Source of the DNA: Planctomycetota bacterium
GTDB taxonomy: Bacteria; Planctomycetota; UBA1135; GCA-002686595
Assembly (NCBI GenBank): GCA_016779205.1
Contig: JADHOC010000005.1
Span: 145,839-209,838, forward strand
Length of the DNA stretch: 64,000 nt
Reading direction: 5' to 3'
Shown here: positions 45,488 to 53,638 of the stretch, piece after piece
Layout of the letters: every line of letters begins with the position of its first letter
Position numbering within the stretch: position 1 is the first letter of the stretch
Position numbers and translations under genes: made by a program
The notes under the pieces: model-generated
What the model was told of the DNA's origin: nothing
The model's database searches: none
The model's input: the letters and a program-made list of their open reading frames with translations, nothing else

Positions 45488-46213
45488 TCAGGATCTGGCG
45501 GTTCCCGGTCGGTCAGAAGCCCGCTCGGCCGGGGCCGGAGCCCCCACGTCTGAGGCCCGGGGCCACCGGTCGCGGCTCCCCATGGAGACCCAGCGGCAGC
45601 CGGCCAGGATGAGGTGATCGGTCACGGGAACGCCGAGCAAGCGTCCGGCTCGGACCAGGCGCAGGGAGACGCTCCAATCCTGCGGGCTCGGCTCGGGATC
45701 GCCAGAAGGGTGATTATGGGCCAGCAGGAGGGAGGCTCCGCCCAATCGAAGCGCCGGACGGAAGACCTCCCTGGGGTGGACGAGGGCCGCGTCGAGGGTG
45801 CCGCGGCTGACCTCCTCGTTGCCGATGACCCTGCGGCGCACGTCGAGGACCAGGACCCGAAAGGACTCCACCTCGAGGCCTCGCAACTCGGGCGCGAGCA
45901 ACCGAACGGCGTCCGCGGGCCGGCGGACATGGGCCCCACTGCCGGCCCCCGCCCGCTCCACTTCTCTACCCAGTTCGAACATCGCGGCGAGCCGCTGCGC
46001 CTGGGATCGAGTCAATCCGCACTCCGCCGCGAGGCTCGCCGGCCCGAGCCGGGCGACCCGGGCCAGTCCCAGGTCCGTGATCGCCTGGGCCAGGGTTCGC
46101 TGGCGGCGCTCGGTGAGCCGACCTGCGGCGCGACCAGTCAGGCGCGCCGCCCGCGTGGAGGCGGCCCAGCCTGAGCGGTGGTGCCCCGTGGAGTCGCGTC
46201 CCGTCTGTCCCAA
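45488..46213 (-). CDS. RadC/MPN(JAB)-domain protein
   Basis: The RadC family has a JAB1/MPN+ metal site and unknown biochemical role; the old DNA-repair name is not well supported. The C-terminal half has the signature LLLAHNHPSGDPEPSPQDW and VPVTDHLILAG, with the His-x-His...Asp metal ligands intact. The N-terminal half has a helix-hairpin-helix-like stretch (LGLARVARLGPASLAAECGLTRSQAQRL). Start is uncertain: the TTG at 46213 gives 241 residues, near the usual 225. The frame stays open upstream through a repeat-encoded Arg-rich tract to 46525, overlapping the peptidase gene. I treat that part as untranslated, with low certainty. Confidence 0.75.
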   Translation of the reverse strand: MGQTGRDSTGHHRSGWAASTRAARLTGRAAGRLTERRQRTLAQAITDLGLARVARLGPASLAAECGLTRSQAQRLAAMFELGREVERAGAGSGAHVRRPADAVRLLAPELRGLEVESFRVLVLDVRRRVIGNEEVSRGTLDAALVHPREVFRPALRLGGASLLLAHNHPSGDPEPSPQDWSVSLRLVRAGRLLGVPVTDHLILAGCRWVSMGSRDRWPRASDVGAPAPAERASDRPGTARS

Positions 46214-46275
46214 GAAAATGCGCTCCGCGGTGTCCGCCTGCAGCGACGGGAGGCCCGACCGTTTGGGCCCCCTTC

Positions 46276-46345
46276 GCCGGAGTTTCCGTCGCCGGAGTTT
46301 CCGTCGTCCGAGGTTCCGTCGTCCGAGGTTGCGTCGTCCGGGCTC
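46276..46345. repeat. 15-bp tandem repeat upstream of the radC-like gene
   Basis: Four and two-thirds copies of a 15-nt unit. Two are GCCGGAGTTTCCGTC, two are close variants (GTCCGAGGTTCCGTC, GTCCGAGGTTGCGTC), and a partial copy follows. It falls between the radC-like and peptidase genes. As 15 nt is five codons, read in the RadC frame it would encode Arg/Leu pentapeptides of the RRNLG/RRKLR type. Confidence 0.9.
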
Positions 46346-46430
46346 CAGCGGTGAAGGAGCCGCCAGTTCAGCAGGGGTGGGACGATCGAAGCGCCGACGG
46401 GTGACGCCCCGCGACCGACGTGAACCCAGC

Positions 46431-47681
46431 TCAGCGGGCCAGGGAGTCCGCGAGGTCGCCGAGGACCGCCTCGAGGTCCACCAGCGTTCGCTCCTTGAAG
46501 TGGGCGGCGGCCCCCTCCACCCCACCCTCGCGGCAGGCGCCGATCATCGAGAAGACGAGGTCGGGGCCGTACTGGGCCGAGAGGTGGTCCACGAAGGCCA
46601 GGGCCTGGTCGTAGGCTCGCGCGACCTCCGCGCGATCCTCCCACCCCACGAGGTTCCCGTTCAGACGCGCCAGGGGGAACAGCGCAGCCGTCGCGAGCCG
46701 GGCCCTGGCGACGCCCACGTCGCTGGCGCGGCGCGCAGGCTCCTCGAGCCACTGGGCCACCCCCTCGTTCAGCCAGGCAGGGACCTTGGCGCCGCCGATG
46801 GAATGGGTGAACGCGTGCGCGGTCTCGTGGCGCAGCACGCCCTTCACACGCGCGAAGCGAAGCTCGCTCCGCAGGTCCTCCACCGGCACGCGGATCTTGC
46901 CGTCGAACACGCCCCCGGCCCAGTCGCCGAGCCCGGTGACCTTGTCGAAGCCCTCGGCGTCGTAGAGGACGACCTCGATGCGCCCCTCCCCCGCCTCCAC
47001 CGGCCTGCGCCGGAACTGCTCACCGAACTCCTGGTAGGTGTCCTCGAGGAGGACCTTGAGCCGGTCGACGCCGTCGGTCACGCCGTCCCGCGAGCCGTCA
47101 TAGCGGAAGGTGAAGTGGAGGGTCGGCTCGACCACGAAGTCTCGCTCCTCGTCTCGAATCCGCCGGTGGCGCTCCAGCAGCTCCTCGATCAGCGCGCGCC
47201 GGTCCGGGTCGTCGATCCGATCGAGCGCCGCCTCGAAGTCCTCGACCGCGGCGGCCGGCCCCCCCTTACCCGCGCGGGCCCGGCGGAGGTAGGCCTCACC
47301 GAGGTTGGCCCCGAAGGTGAGCACGTCCGGGCGCGCCGTCGCCGCCTCCTCGAGCCAATCGATCGCCTCGTCGAAGCGGCCATCCTCGAGCGCCGCAATG
47401 GCCTGATCGTTCAGGTCGTAGGGCCGCTCGTCGATGGCCACCGGCTCGCTCACCGGATCGGGGCCTGACGCCGCCACCTCGGGGGCCGGGGCCGGGGCCG
47501 CGAGCGCCGGCCGGACCGGCGTCTCTGGCTCCCCCTCCGTCCAGCCCCCGGGGAAGAGCGACAGCGCCTTGAGGGCGACGGCCCCGAGTAAGGCCGCGAC
47601 GAACAAGGCCAGCACCACCCAGGCGCCGCGCCCCTCGCGTGACGGGTGAGCCTCCGGGTGTTCGTTCTTCACGGCGTGCAT
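46431..47681 (-). CDS. Membrane-anchored gluzincin-type peptidase with helical-repeat domain
   Basis: 416 residues. N-terminal membrane helix at about 21-42 (VVLALFVAALLGAVALKAL), a Pro/Ala linker, a TPR-like section (about 90-160) and a peptidase-MA-like domain. The zinc site is visible: HETAHAFTH (HEXXH, about 282-286) and NEGVAQW supplying the third ligand Glu about 20 residues later. It should act in the periplasm on unknown substrates. The gene starts 13 nt inside the end of the cysteine-cluster gene, so they are coupled. A bacterial DUF1570-type family is the closest I can name. Confidence 0.8.
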   Translation of the reverse strand: MHAVKNEHPEAHPSREGRGAWVVLALFVAALLGAVALKALSLFPGGWTEGEPETPVRPALAAPAPAPEVAASGPDPVSEPVAIDERPYDLNDQAIAALEDGRFDEAIDWLEEAATARPDVLTFGANLGEAYLRRARAGKGGPAAAVEDFEAALDRIDDPDRRALIEELLERHRRIRDEERDFVVEPTLHFTFRYDGSRDGVTDGVDRLKVLLEDTYQEFGEQFRRRPVEAGEGRIEVVLYDAEGFDKVTGLGDWAGGVFDGKIRVPVEDLRSELRFARVKGVLRHETAHAFTHSIGGAKVPAWLNEGVAQWLEEPARRASDVGVARARLATAALFPLARLNGNLVGWEDRAEVARAYDQALAFVDHLSAQYGPDLVFSMIGACREGGVEGAAAHFKERTLVDLEAVLGDLADSLAR

Positions 47682-48580
47682 GTCGGTGAGGACGACCCTG
47701 GCGTCGAATCCTTCCCAGGTTGCCCCACGCCGCGGTCCGCCAGGAGCGCGGGGAACGGAGCGTAGACCGCGGGGTAGCCGAGGGAGCGCTCGACCTCCCG
47801 GATGCGCGCGAGGAAGCGCTCATGGGTGGCCTCCAGCGCGTCCTGCATGGAGGGGTCGCAGAAGTACGTCCGGCACCCCAGGGGCCGGGCCTCCCGCGCG
47901 GTGCACTTGCCCGCGACGTGGTACGGGCAGCGCCCCTCCGCCTCGGGTGCGGGGGCCTCCGGGAGCGTCGCTGCGGCGTGGTCCGCCTCGAGCCCGGTGG
48001 AGTAGAGGACATGATCCGCCTCCTCGAAGCGGCAGCAGATCCCGCGGGCGAGGCACACCGGCCGGACCGCGTCCAGGAGCTCGTCCAGCTCCGCGTAGAT
48101 CTCCGCGAGCTGCCGGGCTCCCTCGCGGCGCTGTTCCTCTGTGGGCTCCACCCGGATCCCCGGGCAGGTCGCCCGCGCGCGCTCGAAGCCGTCCTCGGTC
48201 CCCATGACCGACGGCCAGTACGGGAAGGACTTGCAGTGCTCGGGCCGGGCCCCGTAGACGGAGCAGTGGTTGCTCCCCTCGAGGAGCGTGCACCGGCCAC
48301 CGTCTCCCTCGCTCCGCTCCCGGAGCGCCTCGCGCATCACGCCGGGGTCGCCTGGATCCGGGACCGTCCGGACGTGCCGCTCACGGAACGCCTCCGCGGT
48401 CATGTCGAGCGCCGCCGCCATGGCCTCGGCCTCGCCTTCGGCCAGCCAGACGTACCCCTCCCCCCCGGTGCAGCAGCGCCCGCAGCGGTGACAGGAGAAC
48501 TGGAAGGGCACGACCCCCTCCAGTCCGGGATCGACCCCTTGCTCTTCGCCGGGGGCCTCGGGCTGCGCGCGATCGGTCAA
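47669..48580 (-). CDS. Double YkgJ-type cysteine-cluster protein
   Basis: 303 residues. The YkgJ family is a zinc/iron-chelating protein of unknown role with a CxxCxxCC...C pattern. Here two such units occur in tandem. The first has CHRCGRCC (about 30-37), then CSVYGARPEHCKSFPYW. The second has CLARGICCRF (about 185), then CPYHVAGKCTAREARPLGCRTYFC. The linker has a helical stretch around residue 155-175. It is soluble (no signal peptide or membrane helix). It begins 4 nt after the kinase gene ends, and the peptidase gene starts inside its 3' end. Metal delivery or sensing is possible, but unproven. Confidence 0.83.
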   Translation of the reverse strand: MTDRAQPEAPGEEQGVDPGLEGVVPFQFSCHRCGRCCTGGEGYVWLAEGEAEAMAAALDMTAEAFRERHVRTVPDPGDPGVMREALRERSEGDGGRCTLLEGSNHCSVYGARPEHCKSFPYWPSVMGTEDGFERARATCPGIRVEPTEEQRREGARQLAEIYAELDELLDAVRPVCLARGICCRFEEADHVLYSTGLEADHAAATLPEAPAPEAEGRCPYHVAGKCTAREARPLGCRTYFCDPSMQDALEATHERFLARIREVERSLGYPAVYAPFPALLADRGVGQPGKDSTPGSSSPTCTP

Positions 48581-48584
48581 CCGA

Positions 48585-49664
48585 TCACCCTCTCCGCTTG
48601 GAGCGGCCGGTGGACTTCACCCGGCGGCGACCGCGCCCGTCGCTGGCCGACGCCTTGAAGTCCAGGCTCTCCGCGCCCTGGACCTGCTCCTCGATGTCGG
48701 TCACCAGCTCGGGCCAGTCCTGGTACCGGAGGTCCGCCTCCTTCGACATCATCTTCTCGATGAAGTAATGCAGGTAGGGCGAGTGCCCGCGGCCCTTCAG
48801 CTCGGGGGACGAGAGCTTCTCCATGACGTGCTGGCGCAGCACGGCCTCGTTCTCATCCCCGTCGAAGGGGAGCTTGCCGATGGTCAGCTGGTAGAGCGTG
48901 ACCCCGAGGGCGTAGATATCACTGCGGATGTCCGCGCTCGCGCCCCCCTCGGCCTGCTCGGGGGAGAGGTACTGGGCCGTACCGCGGGCCGTACCCTCGC
49001 CGTCCTTGGCGTCCTGGGCGGCGCAGAAGCCGAGGTCGATCAGCTTCACCCGCCCCGAGTCCGTCAGCATGATGTTGCCCGGCTTGACGTCCCGGTGGAC
49101 GAGCCCCTCGGTCGCCATGTAGGCGAGCACCTCGGCCACCTCGAGGACGATCTTGAATGCGGAGTCCTCCTGGAAGAGGTGTCCATCATCCAGGTACTCG
49201 AGCAGGGTCCGGCCCTCGACCACCTCCATGCGGGACAGGAGCTGATCCTGCGATTTGGCGGGCCCGAAGCCCTTCACGAGGCCAGGGTGATCGAGGCGCT
49301 GGAGCAGCCGCGCCTCGTCCACGAACGCCTTCACCTCGACGGGGTTGGAGGCGTAGCTCGACTCCAGGATCTTCAGGGCCACCTGGCGACCGGTCTTTTT
49401 TTCCCGGGCCCGGAAGACCCGGGCGGTCCCGCCCACACCCAGGGAGGCCAGCACCTCGTGGCCGGTGACCTCCGGGCGCTCGCCGGCGTCGGTCCGGATC
49501 ATCCGATCCACCCGCTCCTCGTCCCATCCGGGGAGCGAGAGGAGCAACTCCGGGAGGGCCACACCGTCCTTCAGGCGCGCCAGGAGCGGCTCTGCCTGCT
49601 CACGCTCCAGGTGGCCGTGGTGAACGAGCTTGACGAGGAATCTGAAGTCGTCTTCGGAGGACAT
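48585..49664 (-). CDS. Soluble Hanks-type Ser/Thr protein kinase
   Basis: 359 residues, no membrane helix. After a helical N-terminal section (1-65), the kinase fold runs from about 66 to 330. It shows a Gly-rich loop GVGGTARV, catalytic Lys98 in VALKIL, HRDVKPGN (190-197), DLG (210-212, in place of DFG), and SPEQAEG for the APE loop, so it is probably active. It has no extracellular sensor, so the stimulus would be cytoplasmic or through a partner. First gene of a four-gene minus-strand operon (kinase, cysteine-cluster protein, peptidase, RadC-like) that precedes the FHA/pseudopilus operon. A Lys/Arg-rich tail follows the domain. Confidence 0.93.
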   Translation of the reverse strand: MSSEDDFRFLVKLVHHGHLEREQAEPLLARLKDGVALPELLLSLPGWDEERVDRMIRTDAGERPEVTGHEVLASLGVGGTARVFRAREKKTGRQVALKILESSYASNPVEVKAFVDEARLLQRLDHPGLVKGFGPAKSQDQLLSRMEVVEGRTLLEYLDDGHLFQEDSAFKIVLEVAEVLAYMATEGLVHRDVKPGNIMLTDSGRVKLIDLGFCAAQDAKDGEGTARGTAQYLSPEQAEGGASADIRSDIYALGVTLYQLTIGKLPFDGDENEAVLRQHVMEKLSSPELKGRGHSPYLHYFIEKMMSKEADLRYQDWPELVTDIEEQVQGAESLDFKASASDGRGRRRVKSTGRSKRRG

Positions 49665-49673
49665 GGAGGGGTC

Positions 49674-49679
49674 AGTCTA
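49674..49679 (-). promoter_or_regulatory. Possible -10 element for the Ser/Thr kinase operon
   Basis: TAGACT on the minus strand, 9 nt before the ATG at 49664. Transcription would begin within about 3 nt of the start codon, so the mRNA would be nearly leaderless. No -35 is visible. Confidence 0.35.
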
Positions 49680-49854
49680 GGCCTCGCCCCCCGGCCGGGC
49701 ACGCCGCGCGTCCCGCTTCCGGACGAGAAGCCCGGCGGGGGGTGCGTCAGATCGGGCTTGGCGCAGTCTTGCGTCAAGATCGGTGCCTCCGATCGACGAA
49801 CTACCGGTTCCACGCCCTGCCGTGCCGCTTCCCCCTCGCCCATCCCCTCCCACC

Positions 49855-51165
49855 GTGTCCAGTACTGCTCCCGAACGTAGCTTCTATCGCTACTTCGACC
49901 TCGCGGACTGCTTCGTGCAGATCCTCGCGCTGGACGAGGGGGCGCTCACCCTGCGGGACCGCCCCGGGCTGGGCCGAGCGGGCTACCGGAAGATGGTGAT
50001 CGAGGCGTGCATGCCCGAGTTCCGCGGCGACCTCGAGGGCCGCCTGGAGCGCCTGTTCCCGGACGACCCCCTGATGGTCGAGGACCTCCTCTATCAGCTG
50101 TGCGTTGAGGTCAACCCCGGGCTGGACATCCACGAGGTCCGCTTGACCGTGGACGCCGCCGCGGCCGCGAGGCCCCAGGCCGCCAGCGCGGGCGAAGGAG
50201 ACCAGGCCCGGGAGGCCCTCCTGGAGCACCTCCGCGGGGTCGCCAGGACCCTGGGCCGAGATCTCAAGCGGGACGTCCTCGGGCAGGACCGCGCCATCGA
50301 GAGCGTCGCCCGCGCCGTCCGCGCGTGCGCCGCGGGGCTCGGAGAAACCGGCCGCCCCCTGGCGTCCTTCCTCTTCCCTGGCAGGACCGGCACGGGCAAG
50401 ACCGAGCTCGCACGCCGCATGGCGGAGCGCCTGTTCGCCCGCGGCGAGAACAAGGGGCTGGTTCGCATCGACTGCTCCGAATTCGCCCTCGCCCACGAGT
50501 ACTCGAAGCTCATCGGCTCGCCCCCCGGGTACGTCGGCCATGACGACGGCGGCCAGCTGACCGACGCGGTCGCCGCCGAGCCCGAGTGCGTGGTCCTCTT
50601 CGACGAGGTCGAGAAGGCCCACCCGAAGCTGCACAACCTGATGCTCCAGATCCTCGAGGAGGGCGCCCTGACGGACAGCAAGGGCCGCCGCGTCTCCTTC
50701 GAGCGGACCATCGTGGTCATGACCTCCAACTGCGGCGCCGAGGAGGTCACCTCGGCGACCCGGGCGGTCGGCTTCGGCGGCACCCCCACCATCGGTCGCG
50801 CCGCCCTCGAAGTCATCACCGAGGACGCCCTTGCCAGGACCTTCTCCCCGGAGTTCCTCGGCCGTATCGGCGACATCGTCGTCTTCGACGAGCTCTCACG
50901 CCAGACGGTGGAGCGCGTCGCCCAGAAAAAGCTCGCCGAGCTGGCAGAACGAGGCGCTGGTCGCGGCATGCGGGTCCGCTTCACGCGGGCCGTGGCCAGC
51001 TGGGTCGCCGGGCGCGGGTTCCGCCCCGAGTGTGGTGCCCGTGAGCTTCGGCGCGTCATCCAGCGCGAGATCGAGCCGCGGCTCTCCGACGTGCTGCTCT
51101 CCGGCAGCGGGGACGAGGTCGTCGTCCGCGCGCGCGGCGGCGAGCTTCGCTTCGACGCCGCCTGA
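49855..51165 (+). CDS. Single-ring Clp/Hsp100-type AAA+ ATPase with novel N-terminus
   Basis: 436 residues from the GTG at 49855; an in-frame GTG at 49783 would add a Pro-rich, unconserved tail. The AAA+ core resembles the ClpA/ClpB second ring: Walker A FPGRTGTGKTEL (about 175), pore loop GSPPGYVGHDDGGQL, Walker B VVLFDEVEKAHP, sensor-1 MTSNCGAEEV, arginine finger FLGRIG, and the C-terminal small domain with FRPECGARELRRVIQ. A typical Clp ClpP-binding loop is not evident. The first 125 residues are not a Clp N-domain that I recognise, and there is only one ring. It probably remodels or unfolds proteins; substrate unknown. It diverges from the kinase operon. Confidence 0.82.
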   Translation: MSSTAPERSFYRYFDLADCFVQILALDEGALTLRDRPGLGRAGYRKMVIEACMPEFRGDLEGRLERLFPDDPLMVEDLLYQLCVEVNPGLDIHEVRLTVDAAAAARPQAASAGEGDQAREALLEHLRGVARTLGRDLKRDVLGQDRAIESVARAVRACAAGLGETGRPLASFLFPGRTGTGKTELARRMAERLFARGENKGLVRIDCSEFALAHEYSKLIGSPPGYVGHDDGGQLTDAVAAEPECVVLFDEVEKAHPKLHNLMLQILEEGALTDSKGRRVSFERTIVVMTSNCGAEEVTSATRAVGFGGTPTIGRAALEVITEDALARTFSPEFLGRIGDIVVFDELSRQTVERVAQKKLAELAERGAGRGMRVRFTRAVASWVAGRGFRPECGARELRRVIQREIEPRLSDVLLSGSGDEVVVRARGGELRFDAA

Positions 51166-51214
51166 GCGTCGCGCCCCGGGACACTCCAGCGCGACGGCGC
51201 GGCCCCTCGCCTGC

Positions 51215-51220
51215 TAGGGT
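51215..51220 (+). promoter_or_regulatory. Leaderless -10 element for the small lipoprotein gene
   Basis: TAGGGT ends exactly 7 nt before the ATG at 51228, so the transcript would begin at or next to the start codon. There is no Shine-Dalgarno sequence between. One of four identical spacings in the window. Confidence 0.45.
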
Positions 51221-51227
51221 GTCGGCC

Positions 51228-51827
51228 ATGAAGCTCCGCCTCCTCGCCCCCGCGGTCAGCGCCGCCCTCCTGGCCCTGTGCTCCTGCAGCACGTCGCGCT
51301 GGTCCCAGCCCGTGACCGACCCGGCCACGCCGCTGGCCCTCGAGGGGCTCTCGGTCCTCCCCCCCCAGGGCACGAACTGGTATGTGGTGGCGGAGGATGA
51401 TCGCAACCTCGTCTTCGCCCGCAAGTACGCCGATGAGGCGGTCTCCACCCTCGCCTCCGCCTCCACCGGCGAGTCCGAGGTCACCTTCGCCTCCCCGGCG
51501 GGGTTCCTCCGACACGTGGAGCGTGTGCTGACCGACGGTCGTGACCAGGAGCGCGCGATCGGCGCCACCTGCGAGGCGCGGCTCACCCGCCGCCACGGGG
51601 ACTTCTGCGTGGAGTACACCGAGACCTTCCTGGACCGGGGCGCCCCCTCGGCCGAGGGGCGCACCCTCAGGGTCGAGAACCGGGGGTGCTGGTTCCTCCA
51701 CCCCGAGGACACCGGGCGCTCCGTCGTCCTGCTCTATTCGACGCGGCGCCCGTCCACGGAGCCCAAGGGCAGCGGCGCGGCGGCGGAGCGGTTCTTCTCC
51801 GGGATCCGCCTCGCGCCCCCGGGCTGA
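51228..51827 (+). CDS. Small putative lipoprotein, unknown function
   Basis: 199 residues. MKLRLLAPAVSAALLALCSC is a lipoprotein signal with Cys at the end of LCSC, giving Ser at -1. The mature part is polar and mixed alpha/beta (WYVVAEDDRNLVFARKYAD, CEARLTRRHGDFCVEYTETFLDRG) with several Cys. I do not recognise the family. It has its own leaderless promoter and a hairpin 21 nt past the stop, so it is probably monocistronic. It sits between the Clp-like ATPase and release factor 3. Confidence 0.75.
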   Translation: MKLRLLAPAVSAALLALCSCSTSRWSQPVTDPATPLALEGLSVLPPQGTNWYVVAEDDRNLVFARKYADEAVSTLASASTGESEVTFASPAGFLRHVERVLTDGRDQERAIGATCEARLTRRHGDFCVEYTETFLDRGAPSAEGRTLRVENRGCWFLHPEDTGRSVVLLYSTRRPSTEPKGSGAAAERFFSGIRLAPPG

Positions 51828-51847
51828 GCCGGGCCGACCGCGAGCCT

Positions 51848-51870
51848 CGCCCTGAAGACCGCGCAGGGCG
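51848..51870 (+). terminator. Hairpin after the small lipoprotein gene
   Basis: CGCCCTG-N9-CAGGGCG, 7-bp stem, begins 20 nt after the stop. No T-run follows. It could end the lipoprotein transcript. Confidence 0.35.
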
Positions 51871-51929
51871 CGGCCTCGGATCCACACAAGAGAGCCAGCA
51901 GGGGCCGCCCGGGCGAGAGCCGGGGGGCG

Positions 51930-51935
51930 TAGAGT
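51930..51935 (+). promoter_or_regulatory. Possible -10 element for prfC
   Basis: TAGAGT, the same hexamer as at 55615-55620, lies 91 nt before the prfC ATG. It would give a leader of about 85 nt, in contrast to the leaderless genes nearby. No -35 is visible. Confidence 0.35.
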
Positions 51936-51941
51936 GTTCGG

Positions 51942-51984
51942 CCCTGACCCGGCCGGCCCGGCTCCATCGGACCGCAGGTCAGGG
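51942..51984 (+). promoter_or_regulatory. Stem-loop in the prfC leader
   Basis: CCCTGACC (51942-51949) pairs perfectly with GGTCAGGG (51977-51984), starting right at the predicted transcription start. It may stabilise the mRNA or control translation; no known riboswitch class is recognised. Confidence 0.3.
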
Positions 51985-52026
51985 GCGCGTCTCGCCCCGG
52001 GGTCTCCCCCCCCGGCCCACGCCAAC

Positions 52027-53616
52027 ATGACCACCGACCCCAGAATCCAGCGGGAGATCTCCCGAAGGCGGACCTTCGCGATCATCTCGCACCCCGACGC
52101 GGGCAAGACGACCCTCACGGAGAAGCTGCTGCTGTACTCGGGCGTGGTGCAGAGCGCGGGCCTGGTGAAGAACCGCAAGGGCAAGCTCGCCACCTCCGAC
52201 TGGATGGGCATGGAGCAAGCGAGGGGGATCTCCATCACCTCCTCCGCGATGCAGTTCCAGTACCGCGGACACGTGATCAACGTCCTGGACACCCCGGGAC
52301 ACGAGGACTTCAGCGAGGACACCTTCCGGACGCTGACCGCCGCCGACTCGGCGATCATGGTCCTCGACGCCAGCAAGGGCGTCGAAGCCCAGACCCGCAA
52401 GCTGTTCGAGGTCTGCCGCCTGCGGGGCATCCCGATCCTCACCTTCGTCAACAAGCTCGACCTCCCCGGGCGCGATCCCCTGGACCTCATGGCCGAGGTC
52501 GAGGAGGCCCTGGGCATCCAGAGCTCCGCGATGAACTGGCCCGTGGGCTCAGGGCGCGGCTTCCGAGGGGTGGTGGACCGGCGGACCGGCGAGCTCATGC
52601 TCTTCGAGAAGACCGCCGCCGGCGGCAGCCAGAAGTCCGAGGTGGAGCGGATCCCGCTGGACTCCCCCATCGCGGAGGAGCGGCTCGGCGCCGAAGAGGT
52701 CGCCCGCGTGCGGGACGAGCTCGAGCTCCTCGAGGTGGCCGGGAACGAGATGGAGCTGGACCGCTTCCTGCGCGGGGAGGTCACGCCCACCTTCTTCGGC
52801 TCGGCGCTGACCAACTTCGGCCTGGAGCCGTTCTTCGACGCCTTCGTCGAGCTCGCGCCCGCCCCTTCTGGCCGCATGGTGGACGAGGACGGCGGCGAGG
52901 AGGTCATGCGCGAGGCGGACGAGCCCTTCAGCGCGTTCATCTTCAAAATCCAGGCGAACATGGACCCGCGGCACCGGGACTGCGTGTCCTTCATGCGCAT
53001 CTGCTCGGGGCGCTACACCCCCGACCTCCAGGTCAACCACCGGCGCCTCGGCAAGAAGGTCCGCCTCGCCCGCCCCCAGAGCATCGTCGCCAAGGAGCGC
53101 CACTCCATCGAGGAGGCCTTCGCCGGCGACGTGGTGGGCCTCGTCGGCAAGGGCCTCTACCAGATCGGCGACACCCTCTCCGACACGGTCGGCTTCGCGC
53201 ACAAGCCCCTGCCCCAGTTCCAGCCCGAGCTGTTCGCGCGCATCGCGCCGCTCACCACCTCGGACCGCAAGAAGTTCGACAAGGGCATGAAGAACCTCAT
53301 CACGGAGGGGGCCGTCCAGCAGCTGTGGCCCGACGTCGGGCCCAAGGAGCCCCTGATCGGCGCGGTGGGCGCCCTGCAGTTCGAGTCCCTTCAGTACCGG
53401 CTCAAGGACGAGTACGCCGTGGAGACCCGGCTCACCGCGCTCCCCTACTCGTCGAGCGCCTGGGTCTCCGGGGACGAGGACTCGTTCAAGGCGCCGACCA
53501 ACTCACTCCTGGCCCGGGACGACCGCGGCCGCCGGGTGATTCTCTTCGTGAGCGACCTCGACAAGCGCATCGCGACGCAGCAGAACCCCGACCACGAGCT
53601 CCTGAACTTCGCCTGA
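52027..53616 (+). CDS. prfC: Peptide chain release factor 3
   Basis: RF3 is the translational GTPase that recycles RF1/RF2 after stop-codon release. The 529 residues from the ATG at 52027 match E. coli RF3 in length; the GTG at 51934 is upstream of the conserved start. Motifs: SHPDAGKTTLTEKLL (P-loop near residue 20), switch GISITSSAM, G3 DTPGHEDFSEDT, G4 NKLDLPGRDP. Domains II and III follow, with FRGVVDRRT and the C-terminal FESLQYRLKDEY block. It converges on the PhoU-like gene with 22 nt between stops. Confidence 0.96.
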   Translation: MTTDPRIQREISRRRTFAIISHPDAGKTTLTEKLLLYSGVVQSAGLVKNRKGKLATSDWMGMEQARGISITSSAMQFQYRGHVINVLDTPGHEDFSEDTFRTLTAADSAIMVLDASKGVEAQTRKLFEVCRLRGIPILTFVNKLDLPGRDPLDLMAEVEEALGIQSSAMNWPVGSGRGFRGVVDRRTGELMLFEKTAAGGSQKSEVERIPLDSPIAEERLGAEEVARVRDELELLEVAGNEMELDRFLRGEVTPTFFGSALTNFGLEPFFDAFVELAPAPSGRMVDEDGGEEVMREADEPFSAFIFKIQANMDPRHRDCVSFMRICSGRYTPDLQVNHRRLGKKVRLARPQSIVAKERHSIEEAFAGDVVGLVGKGLYQIGDTLSDTVGFAHKPLPQFQPELFARIAPLTTSDRKKFDKGMKNLITEGAVQQLWPDVGPKEPLIGAVGALQFESLQYRLKDEYAVETRLTALPYSSSAWVSGDEDSFKAPTNSLLARDDRGRRVILFVSDLDKRIATQQNPDHELLNFA

Positions 53617-53621
53617 GGGAC

Positions 53622-53637
53622 CGGCCCCCCCGGGCCG
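53622..53637. terminator. Small hairpin between convergent prfC and PhoU-like genes
   Basis: CGGCCC-CCCC-GGGCCG sits in the 22-nt gap between the two stops. Symmetrical, so could act for both strands; no T-run. Confidence 0.35.
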
Positions 53638-53638
53638 C

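Noticed and set aside
46276..46345. Tandem repeats as a CRISPR array
   Set aside because: The units are 15 bp, directly adjacent and have no spacers.
50094..53000. 968-residue minus-strand frame opposite the Clp-like gene and prfC
   Set aside because: It spans two real genes and an intergenic region; composition is Arg/Ser/Pro-biased shadow.
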